Source of the DNA: DTPU01 sp963827855
GTDB lineage: Bacteria; Planctomycetota; Phycisphaerae; Sedimentisphaerales; Anaerobacaceae
Direction of reading: 5' to 3'
Assembly (NCBI GenBank): GCA_963827855.1
Contig: CAWHBY010000004.1
Coordinates: 744,001-808,000, forward strand
DNA: 64,000 nucleotides
How positions within the stretch are numbered: the stretch's first letter is position 1; every line of letters begins with the position of its first letter. Under the pieces are notes generated by a model. The model was not told the origin of the DNA. It ran no database searches and was given only the letters and a program-made list of their open reading frames with translations. This document shows positions 63,005-64,000 of the stretch, piece after piece. The position numbers and the translations under genes were made by a program.

Positions 63005-64000
63005 CACTGCTGGCCTCCGAGGTTCTCGAAATAACGGCGCACAGGCTCCGCATAGCGACCCGGCACTGGATCGCGGTCGATGGGCGCCAGGGCCTCGCTG
63101 GAACGGAGTCTCGCGAGCCGCTCATCCAGGCGGCTCCGCAGCTCTGCCAGGGGCCTGCTGATCTGCTGTTGGACCAGATCCCACTGTGGCGGCCTTCCAC
63201 GCCGGGTGAACTCCTGCCGCATGGCCCTGGCCTGGTCCCTGACCCTGGCGGCCTGGTTGCGGAGATCCTCCTCAGAGAGGACCTCCTCCACCTCGCGCAG
63301 CGTGTCGGACCATGACCTGTACGCCCCTCCGGTCAGGGGCCCTTCAGCCCCGGCCTCCGACTGCCCTGATTGCCCCTGCTGCCTTAGCTCTTGGGGCCTG
63401 CCTCCAGCGACCGATCTGCCGGCAGAGCCGTTGGGATCCGTGTTGCTGTTGGCGTTGGCGTCTGCGACTGCCTGCCCCTCCGTGGGCCTGCGCTGCCGAT
63501 CCCTCTCCCGGCCGGCCTCCTCGTCGACCTGGCGGACCAGGTCGTCCAACTGCCGCCTGGCCCTGCTGAGGGCCTCGGCCTCGTCGCCCAGCACGCTCTG
63601 GCTGGCCTCTTCGACGCCCTTTCGAAGCTCCTGTATCCCGGTTCCAGCCTGGCGGTCCATCTCCTGCGCCTGGGGCAGAAAGTGACGTCGCAGCAGCTCA
63701 CTCGTCGTCTCCAGGGCTTTGTCCACCCCGCTGCTGTTGGCCTTGCGGAGGGTGTCATAGAGCTTCTGCGAGAGTAGCGGCTCGGAGGTCTCCGACTGCT
63801 CGCTGACGCTCTTCATCCGGTCCATCAAGACCAGTGCCCGGTCCTTCTGCTGGCTGACCCGGTCTACCAGGTCCTTGGCCGCGTCCGAGTCGGTCAGCGT
63901 CTTCTGGCTGGACTCGGCCTGCTGGGTGATGTCGTCGCTGATCTGTCTCTGTCTCTCGTCGAGCTGCTGGGCCTCGTCCCGCATCTGGCGCATCTCCTGC
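63004..64000 (-). CDS. Coiled-coil protein, C-terminal part (start outside window)
   Basis: At least ~330 residues, continuing beyond base 64000. Almost entirely charged helix with heptad character (Gln/Arg/Glu rich: DEAQQLDERQRQISDDITQQ, DLVDRVSQQKDRALVLMDRM), broken by a Gly/Asn/Pro-rich spacer (DANANSNTDPNGSAG). C-terminal DTLREVEEVLSEEDLRNQAA and RGRPPQWDLV are typical of the DUF4175-like proteins found next to vWA/MoxR genes. It shares one base of its stop with the next gene's start. Confidence 0.7.
   Translation of the reverse strand, partial: QEMRQMRDEAQQLDERQRQISDDITQQAESSQKTLTDSDAAKDLVDRVSQQKDRALVLMDRMKSVSEQSETSEPLLSQKLYDTLRKANSSGVDKALETTSELLRRHFLPQAQEMDRQAGTGIQELRKGVEEASQSVLGDEAEALSRARRQLDDLVRQVDEEAGRERDRQRRPTEGQAVADANANSNTDPNGSAGRSVAGGRPQELRQQGQSGQSEAGAEGPLTGGAYRSWSDTLREVEEVLSEEDLRNQAARVRDQARAMRQEFTRRGRPPQWDLVQQQISRPLAELRSRLDERLARLRSSEALAPIDRDPVPGRYAEPVRRYFENLGGQQ

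Noticed and set aside
61586..63034. 482-aa plus-strand open frame
   Set aside because: Antisense to the vWA membrane protein; no ribosome site or domain.

Overview
The window is a GC-rich bacterial chromosome segment. It most resembles Planctomycetota, probably class Phycisphaerae (an inference from content, not from a marker-gene tree). The evidence is an ECF sigma factor paired with a Ser/Thr kinase carrying TPRs, several large secreted LamG / discoidin / PKD / beta-helix / GLUG proteins, a PEP-CTERM-like protein, a prepilin with an H-X-DG tail, and an outer-membrane toolkit (lpxI, mlaEFD with its lipoprotein). A sigma factor with extra helix-turn-helix segments and corrinoid C1 proteins also fit.

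Layout. 0-4 kb: fatty-acid cluster fabD (partial)-fabG-acpP-fabF, then a class II aldolase. 4-9.5 kb: a PEP-CTERM protein and a secreted protein built from ten nearly identical 240-nt repeats. 9.5-15 kb: pgeF and a RACo-like corrinoid activator, a 27-aa basic protein, a small Cys protein, recR and araA. 15-19 kb: receptor-like kinase and its ECF sigma factor. 19-25 kb: two large secreted proteins. 25-30 kb: GspC-like protein, a shortened secretin, and a corrinoid protein translationally coupled to an unusual sigma factor. 30-38.6 kb: lpxI, aroF, gspF, an ankyrin protein, rpmH and the mlaEFD-lipoprotein operon. 38.6-46 kb: LamG/discoidin protein, TPR protein, rpsT, a sugar-nucleotide epimerase and a PEGA lipoprotein. 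46-54 kb: pheT, a probable structured RNA, glgP and a NamZ-type protein. 54-64 kb: a PKD/beta-helix protein, a prepilin-like protein, a caspase-like protein, a vWA membrane protein and the end of a coiled-coil protein.

Four long genes (fabF, the kinase, pheT, the PKD protein) are each interrupted by one small indel, mostly in G/C runs. Three of the four are housekeeping or intact domain proteins on both sides of the break, so sequencing or assembly error is the simplest reading.

The intergenic DNA is unusually structured. Tracts with a 7-nt period but different sequences occur at about ten places, often starting at a stop codon. There are three copies of a ~400-bp inverted-repeat element, a MITE-like element, REP-like palindromes, and many recognisable sigma70-type promoters (TTGACT/TTGACA, 16-18 nt, TAtaaT-like), some placed so close to the start codon that the mRNA would be nearly leaderless. 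The best candidate for an undescribed element is the promoter-to-terminator unit at 48.52-48.79 kb, which has no ORF and folds as a long rod like 6S RNA. The 7-nt-period tracts come next.
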